Translations under genes and position numbers: made by a program
Notes under the pieces: model-generated
Seen by the model: the letters and a program-made list of their open reading frames with translations, nothing else
Told to the model about the DNA's origin: nothing
The model's database searches: none
In this document: positions 31,218 to 33,408 of the stretch, piece after piece
Layout: each line of letters begins with the position of its first letter
How positions within the stretch are numbered: position 1 is the first letter of the stretch
Source of the DNA: Candidatus Kerfeldbacteria bacterium RIFCSPHIGHO2_12_FULL_48_17
GTDB lineage: Bacteria; Patescibacteriota; Patescibacteriia; HO2-48-17
Assembly: GCA_001818775.1 (NCBI GenBank)
Contig: MHKD01000009.1
Location: 1 to 33,408 of the forward strand
Reading direction: 5' to 3'
Length of the DNA: 33,408 nt

Positions 31218-31592
31218 ATGGAAAAAAACTTCGAACGAAATATTTCTCCTCAAAATGACCAGGAAAAACCGGCAAAAATCACCGGTGATTTTTCAACAAC
31301 ATACAAAGGCGAAAAGATTCCTGAAACGGCCTCTCATGCCTTCGAAAAATCCATGGGCCTGGGCAGCGAAGGACTCAAGACAGCCCAGGATTTTTGGCAG
31401 ACAGAAATGAATTCACGCACTGATTCGGCACGATATAAGGTTCCTTATATCATTGAAGGAAAACTCGATGGCAACGTGGTCTACCGAGAGAAAGGTGGCT
31501 TAGGGAACCTTCCCAAAAATATAAACGACCTACCTGAGGGCCGCGAAGAGGAAATTCAGTACTTTATTGTTGGATACGACATTACGCGATAA
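31218..31592 (+). CDS. Small cytosolic protein of unknown function
   Basis: Protein of 124 aa from the ATG at 31218; the frame extends upstream across the promoter, which cannot be coding. No signal peptide or membrane segment. Residues 1-25 are polar and likely disordered. The part from about 65 on looks folded (YKVPYIIEGKLDGNVVYREK and EEEIQYFIVGYDITR). I do not recognise the family. It has its own strong promoter and terminator, so it is a single-gene unit. Confidence 0.7.
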   Translation: MEKNFERNISPQNDQEKPAKITGDFSTTYKGEKIPETASHAFEKSMGLGSEGLKTAQDFWQTEMNSRTDSARYKVPYIIEGKLDGNVVYREKGGLGNLPKNINDLPEGREEEIQYFIVGYDITR

Positions 31593-31635
31593 TAGCGAGC
31601 GTCCATCGCAAAACCCAGCCACTCACAGCAAACAA

Positions 31636-31662
31636 AAAGACCGACAATCCTTGCCGGTCTTT
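31636..31662 (+). terminator. Terminator of the 31218 gene
   Basis: AAAGACCG (31636-31643) and CGGTCTTT (31655-31662) pair around an 11-base loop, followed by ATTGATTG. Confidence 0.7.
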
Positions 31663-31741
31663 ATTGATTGATCATTTCATTGCGGGCAATACGGTATATC
31701 CAAGAAAAAAATGACAAATCCGTATCAAAATCACGCTCGGA

Positions 31742-32563
31742 TTACTTTTTCCTGCGTTTTCTGGGTTTGCGGATCGATTTCGCCGGCGCACCAACCGACA
31801 TTTTATGTTGCCAACCCACCAGCGCCACCAACAAAAACGCCATGAGCGCGATCACCGTCAATTCCGCTGTACTGGAAATAATATACACGCCAGGAAACTT
31901 GGCGCGAATACCGATAATAGCCCACATCACCACCGCCACAAAAATAGCATCATGATGTTTGTATGCCATCAAACCAGCCACAATCGCTGCCACGACCATC
32001 ATCATCGCTGCCCATGTTTCCGGACCGACACCACAGTGCGACCACCCCAAAACATACAACGCCACCGAAATATTGGCGATCGTTGCCACGCTGATCCAAC
32101 CGAGATACAAACTGAACGGCGCATGCACCAACCACCAATCAGCCCGCGTAAATTTTTTCACCCGCCGCTCAATTTCCGCATAGGCCATCACCAAACTTAC
32201 CAGCAAAACAATCATCGGCACGACACTGGCCACCGGATATCCAAGATGCCACAAAAATATCCAGGTGCTGTTGGCAACCGCACCCAAAATAAACCACATG
32301 CGAATCATCTGCATATTTTCCAACCGGGATTTGTGAGCATGCAAGGAAAAAGTCTGGTAAATCGCAAAAGCGGTCAGCGCCACATAAATCAAACCCCAAA
32401 TAGAAAAGACATAGGCCGCCGGCACAAAAAATATGTCAAACTGATTGGAAATCTCGCCGGTCGTTTTGCCGCCAATGGGTAAATAATTCGCCATGGCATT
32501 CACAAACAAACTGAAAACCAGCAAAATCAATACCCAACCGCGCAAAAACGTATTCTGTTTCAT
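31742..32563 (-). CDS. TspO/MBR-family (tryptophan-rich sensory) membrane protein
   Basis: Protein of 273 aa with about eight hydrophobic segments. VNAMANYLPIGGKTTGEIS and VPAAYVFSIWGLIYV match the long TspO-related family; HAPFSLYLGWISVATIAN is the characteristic W-rich loop and helix. It is longer than the 160-aa classical TspO and ends in a basic cytosolic tail (SIRKPRKRRKK). The ligand is not known for this longer branch. It lies 27 bases from the RNA methyltransferase on the same strand and may be co-transcribed. Confidence 0.8.
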   Translation of the reverse strand: MKQNTFLRGWVLILLVFSLFVNAMANYLPIGGKTTGEISNQFDIFFVPAAYVFSIWGLIYVALTAFAIYQTFSLHAHKSRLENMQMIRMWFILGAVANSTWIFLWHLGYPVASVVPMIVLLVSLVMAYAEIERRVKKFTRADWWLVHAPFSLYLGWISVATIANISVALYVLGWSHCGVGPETWAAMMMVVAAIVAGLMAYKHHDAIFVAVVMWAIIGIRAKFPGVYIISSTAELTVIALMAFLLVALVGWQHKMSVGAPAKSIRKPRKRRKK

Positions 32564-32590
32564 ATTTTTATTTATTTTTTTGGTGACCTT

Positions 32591-33295
32591 TTACCTATGT
32601 AGTATAACGCTATTATAGCGCTCATGCAAAACAATTCCCACCGCCTGTGCCACATTCAACGACTCCAGCGCCTGACTATGTGCAATAACCAAAGATATTC
32701 CCGGAGCCGACATACGAATACCCTTGCCTTCCGATCCGGCAATCACAATAATCTTCTGCTGCTTCTGCGCGCGCGCCGCATCAACCCCGACGCCACCGCT
32801 CACTTTCTCCAAACGAAACACCGGTCGCTCATCAGCAAATGACGCCACATATTCCTCCGCATCAGCGCGCGTCATCGGAAGCGACGGCACCTGAAACACA
32901 GCGCCAACTGACGAGCGCACCACCTTGGGACTGGCCGCATCAGCCGATTCCACCAACACCAAAGCCGCATCAAAACCCAAACATAGGCGCACAATCGTCC
33001 CCACATTCCCCGGATCCTGCACACCGTCAAGCACGACCAATGTCGGGGCGCGCTGAATATCAGCATCATCCCACTGCGGACAACGCGCCACAGCAGCAAT
33101 ATCCTGCGGCGTTTCGGTAGTAACCAGCGCAGCAAAATCACGACTATCCTTGGACGTGAAGGAAAACTCGACGGCGCGGGCTTCCGTAGCCACCCGCACC
33201 ACCTTGCGCCCCTCAACCAAACACAAACCACTGGCATCACGGCCTTTTTTGTTATGCAGCGAACGTATCAATTTTTCCTGCGATTGGGAAAGCAT
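32591..33295 (-). CDS. TrmH/SpoU-family RNA 2'-O-methyltransferase
   Basis: Protein of 234 aa. The three SPOUT motifs are present: LDGVQDPGNVGTIVRLC (motif 1), IVIAGSEGKGI (motif 2) and LNVAQAVGIVLHE (motif 3), which form the trefoil knot that binds S-adenosylmethionine. The N-terminal RSLHNKKGRDASGLCLVEG is the RNA-binding part found in RlmB/TrmH-like rRNA or tRNA methyltransferases. Which RNA it modifies cannot be read. A promoter for this gene may lie in the AT-rich elements at 33320-33340. Confidence 0.9.
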   Translation of the reverse strand: MLSQSQEKLIRSLHNKKGRDASGLCLVEGRKVVRVATEARAVEFSFTSKDSRDFAALVTTETPQDIAAVARCPQWDDADIQRAPTLVVLDGVQDPGNVGTIVRLCLGFDAALVLVESADAASPKVVRSSVGAVFQVPSLPMTRADAEEYVASFADERPVFRLEKVSGGVGVDAARAQKQQKIIVIAGSEGKGIRMSAPGISLVIAHSQALESLNVAQAVGIVLHERYNSVILHR

Positions 33296-33319
33296 GCCTC
33301 AAGCATAGCATACGTGTCA

Positions 33320-33386
33320 ACCGATATAATAAAGACACCGAAACGCCCTGAAAATCACACTGGTTGACCGATATAATATGACACCG
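33320..33386. repeat. Two near-identical promoter-like elements, 47 bp apart
   Basis: ACCGATATAATAAAGACACC at 33320-33339 and ACCGATATAATATGACACCG at 33367-33386 differ by a 2-for-1 base change in the centre. Each holds TATAAT (33325-33330 and 33372-33377). GTGTC...GACAC flanks the first. They could be tandem promoters for a gene beyond the window or operator sites; on the - strand the first may serve the methyltransferase gene. Confidence 0.5.
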
Positions 33387-33408
33387 TGGAAGGCCTGAGT
33401 TGTTTAAG

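Noticed and set aside
1-33408. UGA recoding as in Gracilibacteria/Absconditabacteria
   Set aside because: TGA ends several clear genes (for example 3117-3119) and the large reading frames contain none internally, so the standard code fits.

Overview
The window looks like a piece of a bacterial genome from the Patescibacteria (CPR) or a similar small-genome lineage. This is an inference. It rests on the many membrane-anchored secreted proteins without known function, a DUF5667-type protein, a TrmB-family regulator, PsbP-like lipoprotein-style proteins, few Shine-Dalgarno sites and a tRNA split by a group I intron. TAA, TAG and TGA all act as stops, so the standard bacterial code fits. No rRNA, CRISPR array, transposase or integrase is visible.

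Positions 1-6830 form an accessory region that is AT-richer than most of the rest. All genes lie on the + strand in short blocks. Three blocks are separated by copies of one intergenic module of about 210-260 bp (1111-1322, 3121-3328, 5085-5340), each holding a coding-like scar, a hairpin terminator, a second GC-rich dyad, and a -35/-10 promoter with a 16-bp spacer that reads into the next block. Decayed copies lie at 561-590 and 6764-6806. Cargo comprises small membrane proteins, a duplicated 154-aa membrane-anchored protein (97-561 and 5503-5967), a secreted 402-aa protein, and a block of GHKL ATPase, STAS-like protein and HExxH metallopeptidase. This repeat-bounded cassette arrangement is the best candidate for an undescribed system here.

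Positions 6834-9362 (- strand) carry a secreted clan-A glycoside hydrolase, a small membrane protein and a histidine phosphatase. At 9526-9817 lies a tRNA-Asn(GUU) whose anticodon is split by a 217-nt group I intron. Next to it is an AT-rich island (10068-11733) with a Cof-type HAD phosphatase, an XRE regulator and an alpha/beta hydrolase broken by an in-frame TAA.

Positions 11848-18833 hold a DUF1059-like protein, two extracytoplasmic proteins driven by near-identical promoters with a GCGAAATG direct repeat, a radical SAM protein overlapped by an overlooked 49-codon gene, a decayed gene remnant, a TfoX-N protein, a small P-loop ATPase and a TrmB-type regulator. Positions 18896-23769 form a cell-surface operon: a subtilisin-like protease, a PsbP-like anchored protein and an acidic DUF5667 protein.

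Positions 23912-33295 are mainly metabolic and housekeeping genes: DUF47 plus Pit phosphate transport, an acetolactate synthase with an apparently leaderless promoter, an aldehyde dehydrogenase, a long acyl-CoA dehydrogenase-like protein, a TspO/MBR protein and a TrmH-type RNA methyltransferase. The window ends in two near-identical promoter-like elements 47 bp apart.
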